NCBI GenBank assembly: GCA_035341665.1
Contig: DAOQVR010000001.1
Span: 248,001 to 312,000 of the forward strand
DNA length: 64,000 bases
From: DAOQVR01 sp035341665
Lineage (GTDB): Bacteria > Chloroflexota > Anaerolineae > JAAYZQ01
Reading direction: 5' to 3'
How positions within the stretch are numbered: position 1 is the first letter of the stretch; every line of letters begins with the position of its first letter. A model generated the notes under the pieces. The model searched no databases. It was not told the origin of the DNA and worked only from the letters and a program-made list of their open reading frames with translations. Made by a program: the position numbers and the translations under genes. Of this stretch, positions 38,134 through 46,955 are shown piece after piece.

Positions 38134-41049
38134 CTACAGCGCGCCCGGCGCCACGCGCGGCGTGAGACGGATGGTGGCGATCTCCTTCTGGCGCATTGGG
38201 AAAACCACCTCGGAGGCATTCTGAGCCAAGATATCTACTGTCTCGCTCTCATCCAGCGTCACACGAGTGATCTCGCCAAAGGTGCGCCATAGCCGAAGGC
38301 GCGCCTCGACGTGTGTCCGGGCGCTGTTGTAGACGCGGACGATCATTCCCTCTCCCTGCAGTGGCGGCTTGACTGCGGTCAGGATGACAGCAGCAGGCGA
38401 GACCTGTAGGAAGCTGCCTGCCGGCGGGAGGGATGGCTCCTGAGTTGTGGTTCCAGCAGTGCCTCTGCCCGACAGCGCCACGGCTCGCAGTGGGGCGTTG
38501 AAGCTGTGAGCCTCGCGCTGGGCTGTGAGGTAGTTGCCCGTGTGCGGCACGAGCGAATACCGGAAGAGGTGCCGGCCTGGGCACTGGGCTCCCGGGGTGG
38601 CGAGCGCCGGGCCGGCAGGCCCAACCCGGTTGGCAAGGTCACCCCGCGAGAGCCAGCCTACGCACCGCAAGAGAGTCAAGGCGAGCGTCGGGCTACTGCC
38701 GTTCCCATCTGCCTGCAAGAGCTCATACTCGGGTAGGCCCTGGTTGGCCAACAAAAGGCCCTCCCTGCCGTCGGTCAGATCAACATAAGCGAGCTGTGGG
38801 TGCGTGCCGACGGGTTGTTCTTGCCAGCCTTCGGTAGCGGAGGGCAGGGCCGCCCGCCGCTCGAGAACGTCATAGTGCCCCTCCGCCCAACTCCGATCAC
38901 AAGAGAAAGGGATTGGGAAGAGGACCCGCAGGCGATGGTCGCAGGCCGTGTTCGTGATGGTCGTCTCGATGTCGACGCGACGGACGCCGGGCGACAGGGA
39001 GACGCGCGTGGAGATGGACAGGTCGATAGTTCTCCTGCTCCGAGTGGAACGGTCGCCTTCGGAAAGCGAAACGGGAATCGCCAACGTCATGTCGACCTCG
39101 ATCGTTTGCCCAATGCCGTCTCTAATGCGCCTGATGGCCGGTGGAACAGAAGGTGCATCCACGAGCGAGTCATGCCGCGGCGCGCAGAAGTTGTACTCGT
39201 CTCCGCGGTCGCCACCGTCGACAAAGTGGTTCATGCCAGTGAAGGTGCGGCCAGTGAGCCTGTCGGTCACCGATAGGGTGCCATCAGACTGGCTGGCTTC
39301 CACAGAGAAGAACTCGTTCTCGATCTGGGGAAGAGCCAGAGTGTCTGACGACCGGTCGTCGAACGCTGAGGCTTGCGGGGCTGCTGGATAGATGTAGGAC
39401 TGCCGGTAGCCAACGGGTGGCACGTCTCGCGCAAGAAGCTCAACCTCCAGGCCGGCGTCCTCGACGACGTGCAGGTGGAAAGCGGACAGGCTCTCGTCAG
39501 CGAGGAGTGCCGCGATGCGGTCGGCAAGCTCTTCCCACCCAACGGAGTGTTGCCCGATAGGGGCATCCGACAGGAGGCTGATGTCGAGGTGGCCCACGCC
39601 CTCGAGTACAGAGGTATCCGCGCGCGTGAAGGCAAGGTGCCTGACCTGATCTCCCTGTCTCTCGGCCATCTGGGTCAGAAAGGCTACAAGCTCGTCGCGC
39701 CCCATCCTCTCGTTGTATATCTCGCGAGGGACCTGCTCGACAACGCGGCGTGGGACCTGGCGGCCCAAGTCGTCCCTGACAAGCCAGTCGGTCGCAGGCG
39801 AGCAAGGCAAGTGGACCCGGACTCGATCGGTCCGGGTGCTGGCTGTGGGGTTGAACACGATGACGCGGAAGGCGTCGTCTGGAGCCGGCCCGGAGAGCCC
39901 GGTGTTGACCTGCCCAGCAATGGCCGCCAAGCTGATCCCGGTCACCTGTTCGGCGATCTGCTCGCTCCAGGCAAAGCGGGTGCGCATCTCGTCGTGGACC
40001 TGGTCGATGGAGCAGCCGCAGATCGAGTCATGGGCATGGTTCTGCAGGAGCAAGCGCCATGACTCGGCAAGGAAGCCGCGACTGGGGGTCACGCCGCACA
40101 ACAGCTCGGCGATTGCCGCAGAGGGCTCTGCCCAGCGGGTGAGCAGGTTCTCGCAGCGGGAATTGGCCTGCTTGATCCAGATGCGGGTGGAGAGGACAGC
40201 GGGTAGCAGGTGAGCGCGTTCGGGCGAGCGCATCTCCCCGGCGCGCAGTTCGAGTGCCGCGAGTCCCTCACTCCCCAGGCTGTGCTGCACGGCCGCCAGG
40301 TACTCGGGCAGTGTGCTGTGAAGCACCCGGCCGCCCAGGCGGTCCTCTGCTTCCCTGAGGAGCGCTGGTAGATCGGCTTTGGGCTCCATGTGATCCGTGC
40401 CGTTCATGATGAGGATCTGGCCGGTGGGTGCGTGGTGTGCCAGTGCGTCGTGGGCCTTGCCCAGGTCGCGGGCGAATCCGCCGACTTCATCCTCAAGCCA
40501 GGCACCGTTGCTGTAGGACTCGCGCAGGTGGAGCATCAGCACTTCGGTGCCGTCTGGGGCTGCCCAACGGAACTCTGTCGGTGCGCAGCCGACGCCGCGC
40601 CAAAGGCAGGCAGCGGCCATGCCAAAGCCTGCGGCGATCTGCGGAATCTGGCTGATGTGCCCGAAGGAGTCGGGGAGGTAGGCAATGGCTTCCATGGGCT
40701 GGCGTTCCGAGGTGAAGCGGCGGCAGCCCTGTCGCCCCATAAGAAGGTTCCTGACCATCGGTTCTGGCCCCTCCAGGAACTCGTCAGGCAGGACATACCA
40801 GGGGCCGATGAGCAGCCTGCCAGCCTCAATCTGACGCCGCAGCCGGGCCTCGTGCTCGGGTCGGACCACAAGATAGTCGTCGAGGACGGTTGTCTGCCCA
40901 TCGAGTGTAAAGTACAGAAACTGGGGGTCGCTCTCAAGTAGGTCCAAGAGCCGATCGATCAGGCGCACCAGTCGTGACCGAAAGTCCTGGAAGGTGCGGT
41001 ACCACTCCCGGTCCCAGTGGGTGTGGGAGACAATGTGCAGCGTTTTCAT
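38134..41049 (-). CDS. Glycoside hydrolase family 38 alpha-mannosidase
   Basis: 971 residues. The N-terminal IVSHTHWDREWYRTFQDFR provides zinc-binding His and Asp residues (His9, His11 and Asp13 region), and the nucleophile is probably Asp127 in YLPDSFGHISQI. GH38 enzymes are zinc-dependent retaining alpha-mannosidases. Downstream parts carry the long beta-sandwich domains of the family. No signal peptide is seen, so it likely trims imported mannosides in the cytoplasm. ATG 41049 follows GGAGAAGCCAC. It heads a two-gene operon with the GH31 enzyme; no sugar ABC transporter is in the window, so the importer must be elsewhere. Confidence 0.94.
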   Translation of the reverse strand: MKTLHIVSHTHWDREWYRTFQDFRSRLVRLIDRLLDLLESDPQFLYFTLDGQTTVLDDYLVVRPEHEARLRRQIEAGRLLIGPWYVLPDEFLEGPEPMVRNLLMGRQGCRRFTSERQPMEAIAYLPDSFGHISQIPQIAAGFGMAAACLWRGVGCAPTEFRWAAPDGTEVLMLHLRESYSNGAWLEDEVGGFARDLGKAHDALAHHAPTGQILIMNGTDHMEPKADLPALLREAEDRLGGRVLHSTLPEYLAAVQHSLGSEGLAALELRAGEMRSPERAHLLPAVLSTRIWIKQANSRCENLLTRWAEPSAAIAELLCGVTPSRGFLAESWRLLLQNHAHDSICGCSIDQVHDEMRTRFAWSEQIAEQVTGISLAAIAGQVNTGLSGPAPDDAFRVIVFNPTASTRTDRVRVHLPCSPATDWLVRDDLGRQVPRRVVEQVPREIYNERMGRDELVAFLTQMAERQGDQVRHLAFTRADTSVLEGVGHLDISLLSDAPIGQHSVGWEELADRIAALLADESLSAFHLHVVEDAGLEVELLARDVPPVGYRQSYIYPAAPQASAFDDRSSDTLALPQIENEFFSVEASQSDGTLSVTDRLTGRTFTGMNHFVDGGDRGDEYNFCAPRHDSLVDAPSVPPAIRRIRDGIGQTIEVDMTLAIPVSLSEGDRSTRSRRTIDLSISTRVSLSPGVRRVDIETTITNTACDHRLRVLFPIPFSCDRSWAEGHYDVLERRAALPSATEGWQEQPVGTHPQLAYVDLTDGREGLLLANQGLPEYELLQADGNGSSPTLALTLLRCVGWLSRGDLANRVGPAGPALATPGAQCPGRHLFRYSLVPHTGNYLTAQREAHSFNAPLRAVALSGRGTAGTTTQEPSLPPAGSFLQVSPAAVILTAVKPPLQGEGMIVRVYNSARTHVEARLRLWRTFGEITRVTLDESETVDILAQNASEVVFPMRQKEIATIRLTPRVAPGAL

Positions 41050-41093
41050 GTGGCTTCTCCACGGAGGTAGGCGGCAGTGCCTAGCGGCTGCCT

Positions 41094-41663
41094 CTATCTG
41101 AGGATGATCTCGTCAAGGGCTCGCTTGGGCACGTGGTGCACTTGGGCAGCATCGCGCCAGTACTTGATACTGCCGTCTGCGCCAACCGGATCGATCTGAA
41201 CCAGCTCCTTGGGTTTTCCAAGGGCGAGGACAAGAAGGACCTCGTAGCGGTCGGGGATCTCGAGTGCCTTGCGCAGGGCTTCCTTCTTGATGGAAGCGAT
41301 CATGCAGCCCCCATAGCCTCTTTCGACTGCGCCCAGCATGATGGATTGCGCGGCAATGCCGTGGTCGATTCCAAAGGAGGTCGTGATCTCTGTGTCGCCC
41401 AGGATCACGATGTAGGCACTTGGGCGCTCGCCGTCAGGCGGGCCTTCCCACTCGGTCAGGTAACCGGCCCACGCCAGCGCTGGGAAGACGCGCGCATTCG
41501 TCTCGGGATCACTGGACACGATGTACTTGAGGGGCTGGCGGTTGGCTCCCGAGGCTGAGAGCCTGGCTAGATCGATGAGTGCAACCAAGGTGTCTCGAGC
41601 GATTGACACGTCCTGGTGGAAGCGCCGATAACTGCGATTGTTCATCGCGATGTCGTGCAGCAT
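41094..41663 (-). CDS. Nitroreductase-family protein
   Basis: 189 residues. The N-terminal NNRSYRRFHQDVSIARDTLV and LARLSASGANRQPLKYIVS match the FMN-binding nitroreductase fold; GGCMIASIKKEALRKALEI and VLALGKPKE give the C-terminal part. It should be an FMN-dependent NAD(P)H or ferredoxin-linked oxidoreductase; specificity is unknown. ATG 41663 follows GGGAGG. It is 44 bases upstream of the GH38 gene on the same strand, so it may lead that transcription unit. Confidence 0.9.
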   Translation of the reverse strand: MLHDIAMNNRSYRRFHQDVSIARDTLVALIDLARLSASGANRQPLKYIVSSDPETNARVFPALAWAGYLTEWEGPPDGERPSAYIVILGDTEITTSFGIDHGIAAQSIMLGAVERGYGGCMIASIKKEALRKALEIPDRYEVLLVLALGKPKELVQIDPVGADGSIKYWRDAAQVHHVPKRALDEIILR

Positions 41664-41914
41664 GTGTTTGGCCTCCCTGCTAGGTCATTCCACGGTCGCG
41701 CGGCGCAGAGACTACATGGCCGGCTCGACGAGAGCAGCCACCGGCATTGTAGCGACATGATGGAGAAAGTGCAAGCCGGCGACGAACCTGTCTAGGGTCT
41801 CAGGCAGCTCCCCATTCTCTCTGATTGCGGAAACCCAGGACCCCTCTGCCGGGGTGGCACTCGAGCTCGGGCTGCACCTCCGGCTCGTACAGAACGAGTA
41901 GCTGCGCCCATCGC
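41664..41914. other. Intergenic region without a supported gene
   Basis: About 250 bases between the divergent nitroreductase and PP2C genes. I checked both strands: short open frames exist, for example on the minus strand near 41800-41950, but none has a convincing ribosome site or recognisable family pattern. No repeat or structured RNA stands out. Confidence 0.5.
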
Positions 41915-41943
41915 TTGCCAGTCCGGGCGGGCCGTGCTATTCT
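41915..41943 (+). promoter_or_regulatory. Predicted promoter of the PP2C gene
   Basis: TTGCCA (41915-41920), 17 bases, TATTCT (41938-41943). The start near 41950 leaves a leader of about 115 bases. Confidence 0.6.
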
Positions 41944-42064
41944 GTCGCGAGCACCTCGCGGTTCGGCGGCAGACAAGGGTATGCCCGGATGGCCGGGTCG
42001 GGCTCTCTGGCCCGTTTGCAGGTGCCAGTGAACGACGGGGGAGACGAAGGAGGCAGTATCCCGG

Positions 42065-42970
42065 ATGGATCAGAGCATGTCGACGGCGTTGCCGGCCGAC
42101 CGGCCTGGCCCCACGATCGCGGAGTGTACGGCCGTGGGCAGCGGGCGCACACACAACGAGGATTCGGTGCGGCACTGTGTCCCGGACGAGCCCAGGATCC
42201 TGGCGCGGAAGGGAATCCTGTGCCTTGTGGCGGACGGCATGGGGGGGCATCTGGCCGGTGAGGTGGCGAGCAGAGAGGCCGTCGATCTCGTCACACGCCA
42301 CTACTATGGGAACCCTTCGCACAATGTGGCTGCCAGCCTGGAGCGGGCGGTTCAGGCAGCCAATGCCACGATTGGCGCACGCGCTGACGCCGACCGGGGC
42401 CGGTCTGGCATGGGCACGACACTGGTGGCAGCCGTGGTCCGGGGCACCGAGGTATTCGTGGCTAACGTGGGAGACAGCCGGGCCTACCATGTTGGGGCGA
42501 AGGGCATTTCCAGAATAACGGAGGATCATTCCTGGGTCGAGGAGCAAGTGAGGGCGGGGTTCCTGACGCCAGACCAGGCGCGAACACATCCCCATCGAAA
42601 CCTAGTCACGCGAGCGCTGGGTTCCCGCCCCGAGGTCGATGTCGACCTGTACGAAGGGGAACTCGAGGCTGGGGACTGCCTGGTGTTGTGCACCGACGGC
42701 GTGAGTGGCCAATTGCTGGACAGCGAGATAGAGGATATCGTGCGGACGCGAGCGCCCGGTGAGGCAGCGCGAGCGCTGGTCAGTTTGGTGAGCGAACGAG
42801 GAGGCCGCGACGATGCAAGTGTGTTGGTCTTCCGGCCCGCCTCAGACGCCCATGGGCGGCCACAGCCCGTCACTAGCCGCTCCAGGGCAGCGTGGACGTG
42901 GCTCCTGGTCAGTGTCGCGGTCCTCCTGGGGCTGCTCGCGCTGCTGCTGACCCTCGTGCCCGAGATGTGA
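42065..42970 (+). CDS. PP2C-family Ser/Thr protein phosphatase with C-terminal membrane helix
   Basis: 301 residues. Motifs of the metal-dependent PP2C fold run in order: GSGRTHNEDSVRH, LVADGMGGHLAGEVAS, NVGDSRAYHV, HRNLVTRALGS, LCTDGVSG and GGRDDASVLVF. A single hydrophobic segment near the C-terminus (TWLLVSVAVLLGLLALLL) anchors the enzyme with the catalytic domain inside. It probably reverses Hanks-type kinase signalling, but no partner kinase is in the window. The ribosome site AAGGAGG (42047-42053) is 11 bases from ATG 42065; ATG 42077 is an alternative. It is convergent with the acetate kinase fusion gene. Confidence 0.94.
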   Translation: MDQSMSTALPADRPGPTIAECTAVGSGRTHNEDSVRHCVPDEPRILARKGILCLVADGMGGHLAGEVASREAVDLVTRHYYGNPSHNVAASLERAVQAANATIGARADADRGRSGMGTTLVAAVVRGTEVFVANVGDSRAYHVGAKGISRITEDHSWVEEQVRAGFLTPDQARTHPHRNLVTRALGSRPEVDVDLYEGELEAGDCLVLCTDGVSGQLLDSEIEDIVRTRAPGEAARALVSLVSERGGRDDASVLVFRPASDAHGRPQPVTSRSRAAWTWLLVSVAVLLGLLALLLTLVPEM

Positions 42971-43024
42971 GACACCCTGGGCGGCGCCGACCCTCCGATG
43001 CGTGTCGCCGAGGCGGTAGTGGAC

Positions 43025-45346
43025 TCAGTTACCGCGGTTCTGGATTGACTCCAGGTAGGCCAAGTCGCCGTTGTTGAGATCGGCTGCATTGGCCTCGTCC
43101 GTGTCGAGGTGGAGCTCGAGCTGGTACTTTGGTGAGACCCGCACCGCGACATCCCCGAATACGAGCTCCCGTTCGTCGCCCGCTCTGACGCGCACTATGT
43201 CTCCATCCTGCAGGCCAAGGCGTCGTGCGTCTGTTGGGGTCAAGTGCAGGTGGCGCATGGCGTAGATCACGCCTTTCTTGACCTCGATCTGACCGGTTGG
43301 CCCCTCAAGAATCAAACCTGGTGTGCCGTCGAGATCGCCGGACATTCGGACTGGTGCATGGATGCCCAGAAGGTAGCCCTCGGTGCGCGAGATCTCGACT
43401 TGCGTCTGGCTGCGTGCTGGGCCGAGGACCCGGACGCGGTCTATGCTCCCCCGCGGCCCTATGAGCTTGACTGCCTCGTGGGCGGCGAACTGCCCGGGCT
43501 GCGAGAGCGGGGTGCGTGGGGATAGCTCGTAGCCCTTTCCGAAGAGCCGCCCGACATCGGCTTGGCTGAGGTGGACGTGGTGCGCCGAAATCCCTATCGG
43601 GATCGGGATCTGGCTGGCCTGCAAGTGCCGGCTAATGGACTCGTAGGAAAGGGCACGGATAGTCTCGCGTGCGATCATGCGCGACGCATCGGAGTGGACA
43701 ACAAGGATCTTGACCTTGGAGTCGGGATGCGAGATGTCGGCGACGCCGCTTACGCCTCGCGTCGCGCGGTTACGTACGGCATCGACCAGGATCCCCAGCC
43801 CCCAGAGCCCTTGGAGTGCCAACGAGCGGGTGCCGGCCGCGTTTTCTCCAATGCCCCCAGTGAACACGAGCACATCCAGGCCACCGAGAACGGCGTAGTA
43901 GGCACCGATGTACTTGCGCAGGCGATAGGCGAACGCCTCCACAGCGAGCAGGGCCTTCGAATCGCCGGCGTTCGCGGCGTCGGCCAATTCCCGAGTGTCG
44001 CCGGAGAGGCCGGATAGGCCCTTCATCCCGCTCTCGCGGTTGAGAAGAAGGTCAATCTCGTCAGCTGACATACCCTTGCGAACCAGATGAGTGACCACCG
44101 TCGGATCGATGTCCCCCGATCGTGTGACCATGAGGAGGCCTTCAAGAGGCGTGAGCCCCATGCTCGTGTCGACGGAGCGGCCATGCTCAATCGCGCAGAC
44201 AGATGCGCCCTCGCCCAGGTGACAGGTGATCATCTTGAGACGGGAGAAGGGCTTACGCAGATAGGTCGCGGCCATAAGGCCCACGTACTGATGTGAGGTG
44301 CCATGAAACCCATACCGCCGGATGTGATCCTTGGTGTAGAGCTCCTCTGGCACAGCGTACCGGAAGGCGTGAGGCGGCATTGTCTGGTGGAACGAAGTAT
44401 CGAAGACTGCCACATGGGGGATCTCGGGCAGCTTCTTTCGTAGCCACTCGATACCCACTGCGTGCATCGGGTTGTGCAGGGGCGCCAGTGGGGCCAAAGC
44501 CCGGATGTCCTGGAGTACTTGGTCGTCTATGATGACGGGGTCGCCGTACTTGTCCCCTCCGTGCACCACTCGGTGCCCGACGGCCGTGATCTGCTGCAGG
44601 CCCTCCAGGGTGCCCATGGCGGGATCAACTAGCTTGTCAAGGGCGGCCTGAAGCGCTTCCTCGTGGTGGATCATCCCAAGGGGGAGCTGGACGGTGCCTC
44701 TGCACGTGGTGTGTGTCTGGAGCGCCCGGCTTTCGCCAATCCACTCCACCTGGCCTTCGACGTTCTTGGTCTCGTCGTCCGTGTCGAAGAAGCGGTACTT
44801 CAGTGAGCCAGAGCGCAGATTGATGACCAGCAGCCTCTGCGAGTGCTCAGGTGTCAAGCCTAGCCCATAGGGATCGACGTCAGCCTTTCGTGCCGCACGG
44901 CGCTCGGCGACTTCCTGTTTCCCTCGTTCCACCAAGGTGCTCCTCCGGGCGATAGTTTTGGAGAATGTCTGGAGTGCGAAGGGGTCAAGTAGCACCCATC
45001 GCCTGAAGAGCTGAACGGGAAGGAGCAGGATGCGGCATGGCGACTTGGCGATCATGTCGACAGGGGACTTGAGACCGGTGAGAATGGACATGTCGCCAAA
45101 GTGACTACCTGCCTCCAGGGTCTCGATAGGGTATGGCTCGCCATCCTCATCGCTGATAAACGCGGTCACCTCACCTTCCAGTATGAGCCCGAAGAAGGTA
45201 AACGGCTGATCGAAAGCGATGACCACCTCTCCAGGTGCGAAGGGCGCTATCTGAGCTTCTTCCTGCGCAGCAGCAGCGATTTCCTGCGGCATGCGCGCGA
45301 AAACTTGGTACTGGGCAAAGACCTCACGAGGTACCATCTTCCTCAC
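43025..45346 (-). CDS. Three-domain fusion: cyclic-nucleotide-binding-like domain, acetate kinase, PduL phosphotransacylase
   Basis: 773 residues. Residues about 20-130 form a cNMP-binding-like beta-roll (APGEVVIAFDQPFTFFGLIL; GSHFGDMSILTGL). Residues about 171-565 are acetate kinase: VINLRSGSLKY, VGHRVVHGGD, VFDTSFHQTMP, YGFHGTSHQY, TSMGLTPLEGL, TRSGDIDPT and VFTGGIGENA. Residues about 582-765 are a PduL-type phosphotransacylase: IPIGISAHHVHLSQADV and MRHLHLTPTDARRL carry the zinc ligands. The single chain could convert acetyl-CoA to acetyl phosphate and then to acetate with ATP formation, or the reverse. The cNMP part lacks the usual phosphate-binding Arg, and the kinase has HLGEG instead of HLGNG. 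GTG 45346 or ATG 45337 is the start. Confidence 0.92.
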   Translation of the reverse strand: MRKMVPREVFAQYQVFARMPQEIAAAAQEEAQIAPFAPGEVVIAFDQPFTFFGLILEGEVTAFISDEDGEPYPIETLEAGSHFGDMSILTGLKSPVDMIAKSPCRILLLPVQLFRRWVLLDPFALQTFSKTIARRSTLVERGKQEVAERRAARKADVDPYGLGLTPEHSQRLLVINLRSGSLKYRFFDTDDETKNVEGQVEWIGESRALQTHTTCRGTVQLPLGMIHHEEALQAALDKLVDPAMGTLEGLQQITAVGHRVVHGGDKYGDPVIIDDQVLQDIRALAPLAPLHNPMHAVGIEWLRKKLPEIPHVAVFDTSFHQTMPPHAFRYAVPEELYTKDHIRRYGFHGTSHQYVGLMAATYLRKPFSRLKMITCHLGEGASVCAIEHGRSVDTSMGLTPLEGLLMVTRSGDIDPTVVTHLVRKGMSADEIDLLLNRESGMKGLSGLSGDTRELADAANAGDSKALLAVEAFAYRLRKYIGAYYAVLGGLDVLVFTGGIGENAAGTRSLALQGLWGLGILVDAVRNRATRGVSGVADISHPDSKVKILVVHSDASRMIARETIRALSYESISRHLQASQIPIPIGISAHHVHLSQADVGRLFGKGYELSPRTPLSQPGQFAAHEAVKLIGPRGSIDRVRVLGPARSQTQVEISRTEGYLLGIHAPVRMSGDLDGTPGLILEGPTGQIEVKKGVIYAMRHLHLTPTDARRLGLQDGDIVRVRAGDERELVFGDVAVRVSPKYQLELHLDTDEANAADLNNGDLAYLESIQNRGN

Positions 45347-45448
45347 TCACTCCAACGTGCGCTCATAATCCCGATAGCAGAGCGCCGCAATTGTATCATG
45401 AGAATGCTGGGTCGTGGAAACCTGGGGGCGCGGTAGGACACGCCTGGG

Positions 45449-46690
45449 CTAGTAGGGGTCCGGGGTTAAGGCCCTCGCGACCTCGCTCTGAACCCACGGG
45501 TTGGTCTCCTGTGCATGGGCCGCCTTGAGCGCCTCCATTGCGCTCGGTGTGCCAATGCGGCCTAGAGCCCATGCGGCATGGCCGCGCACAAGGACCTCGG
45601 GATCGTGCAGTGCCCCGATGAGGGCTGGGGTGGCCATCGGGCTGCCCCAGTTGCCCAGGGCAATGGCTGCGTTTCGAAGCAGGCCTCGCCGCTTGGCCCT
45701 CTTCACAGGGCTGCCTCGGAAGAGCCTGGAGAAGGCGGCATCATCGAGCGCCATGAGGTCGAGGAGGTGAGGTGATGTCAAGTGGTGACCTGGAGCAAAG
45801 GCCGGCTCCGCGGCTGCACGGGCGAATCGCCTGTTCCAGGGACACACTTCTTGACAGATGTCGCAACCAAAGACGCGGTTGCCGATGATCGGACGCATCT
45901 CATGGGGCACCGGTCCTTTGAGCTCGACTGTGAGATACGAGATGCATCGCCTGGCATCCATGGTGTAGGGGCTGGTCAGGGCTCCGGTCGGGCATGCCTC
46001 GATGCAGCGTGTGCAGCGACCGCAGGATGGCAGTCGCTCGCCCCGAGATGGCGAGAAGCCGCCCGACGACCAGGCGTCATCGGGAAAGCCAAGTGTGAGA
46101 AGCAGCTCGCCGAGAAAGAGCCACGAACCCATGCGAGGGTTGATCAGGCAAGTGTTCTTACCAATGAACCCGAGGCCCGCCTCTGCAGCAAGAGCGCGCT
46201 CCAGAATAGGGATAGTGTCTACGCCCGCGCGGTAGCCTGTGCCTTGGTCTGCCTGATGGAGCACAGAGCGAGCCACGCGTTGCAACTTGTCCCTCACAAC
46301 CTCATGGTAGTCGTCTCCCCGAGCGAAGCCAGCGATGACCGCGCGCGAGGGATCGCCCAATAAGGTCGGCGACAGGGGCGCAGTGTGGTAGCTTATTCCA
46401 GTCACCAGTATCGACTGGAGGCCCGGCAGGAGGTCTTCAGGACGACTTCGGCTGGCAAGTGCGTCTGGTCGGGCCAAGTAGGCCATTTCGCCGTGAAAGC
46501 CCGCTGCAATCCAGCTTCGATAAGAGTCGGCAGCCCTGTCGTGGTGGAGGGCGCTGCGCCGCGGTGGGCCCCGCTCGACATACCCCGAATCCGCGACCGG
46601 GACGAGGGCAGCAAGGTCAAAACCCATCGCGTGAGCAGACTCAATCAGCTGGTGCGCCAAGCTGGAAGACGCTGTTGACCGCTTTTGCAT
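45449..46690 (-). CDS. queG: Epoxyqueuosine reductase
   Basis: Cobalamin-dependent iron-sulfur enzyme performing the last step of queuosine synthesis in tRNA. The 413 residues show the N-terminal SAHAMGFDLAALVPV, GKNTCLINPRMGSWLFLGEL, two ferredoxin-type clusters, CGRCTRCIEACPTGAL and CDICQEVCPWNRR, and a C-terminal HEAT-like repeat region (RNAAIALGNWGSPMATPALI, GHAAWALGRIGTPSAMEALK). This matches full-length QueG. ATG 46690 has no evident ribosome site, and its first codons overlap the -35 box of the divergent tRNA-Arg promoter. It lies 100 bases upstream of the acetate kinase fusion gene on the same strand. Confidence 0.95.
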   Translation of the reverse strand: MQKRSTASSSLAHQLIESAHAMGFDLAALVPVADSGYVERGPPRRSALHHDRAADSYRSWIAAGFHGEMAYLARPDALASRSRPEDLLPGLQSILVTGISYHTAPLSPTLLGDPSRAVIAGFARGDDYHEVVRDKLQRVARSVLHQADQGTGYRAGVDTIPILERALAAEAGLGFIGKNTCLINPRMGSWLFLGELLLTLGFPDDAWSSGGFSPSRGERLPSCGRCTRCIEACPTGALTSPYTMDARRCISYLTVELKGPVPHEMRPIIGNRVFGCDICQEVCPWNRRFARAAAEPAFAPGHHLTSPHLLDLMALDDAAFSRLFRGSPVKRAKRRGLLRNAAIALGNWGSPMATPALIGALHDPEVLVRGHAAWALGRIGTPSAMEALKAAHAQETNPWVQSEVARALTPDPY

Positions 46691-46704
46691 GTCTGTGGTA
46701 TTCT
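46675..46704 (+). promoter_or_regulatory. Predicted tRNA-Arg promoter
   Basis: TTGACC (46675-46680), 18 bases, TATTCT (46699-46704). Transcription would start near 46711, about 11 bases before the tRNA. The -35 lies inside the first codons of queG on the other strand. Confidence 0.65.
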
Positions 46705-46721
46705 GGTCACCGGATGGGCGT

Positions 46722-46794
46722 GCGCCTGTAGCTCAATGGACAGAGCATCTGACTTCGGATCAGATGGTTGGGGGTTCGAATCCCTTCAGGCGCG
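46722..46794 (+). tRNA. tRNA-Arg (anticodon TCG)
   Basis: The cloverleaf is clear: acceptor stem GCGCCTG with CAGGCGC, D arm AGCTCAATGGACAGAGCA, anticodon loop CTTCGGA within TCTGA/TCAGA giving anticodon TCG, and T loop GGTTCGAATCC. The discriminator base is G and no CCA is encoded. It reads CGA codons for arginine, with wobble to CGG. Confidence 0.97.
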
Positions 46795-46805
46795 TCAGAG
46801 GTCGT

Positions 46806-46829
46806 GCCGCCGGCTCTGTGTCTGGCGGC
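46806..46829 (+). terminator. Possible tRNA terminator hairpin
   Basis: GCCGCC (46806-46811) and GGCGGC (46824-46829) form a 6-bp stem with a 12-base loop, followed by CTCGCTTTCT. It is weak, so read-through into the GH3-like gene is possible. Confidence 0.4.
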
Positions 46830-46955
46830 GCTCGCTTTCTGGGGCACTTGCCTGCGATCGATCGAGCAGACGCCTGCTGCAGGCCCCGTGGTGGCCCTGC
46901 AGTGTTCTCCGATGCCGCGCTTGTCACACAGGGTGAGTTCTGGGGAGGCAATCGT

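Noticed and set aside
41800..41960. Minus-strand frame encoding a tail like LLVLYEPEVQPELE
   Set aside because: No credible start codon or ribosome site, and it overlaps the PP2C promoter on the opposite strand.
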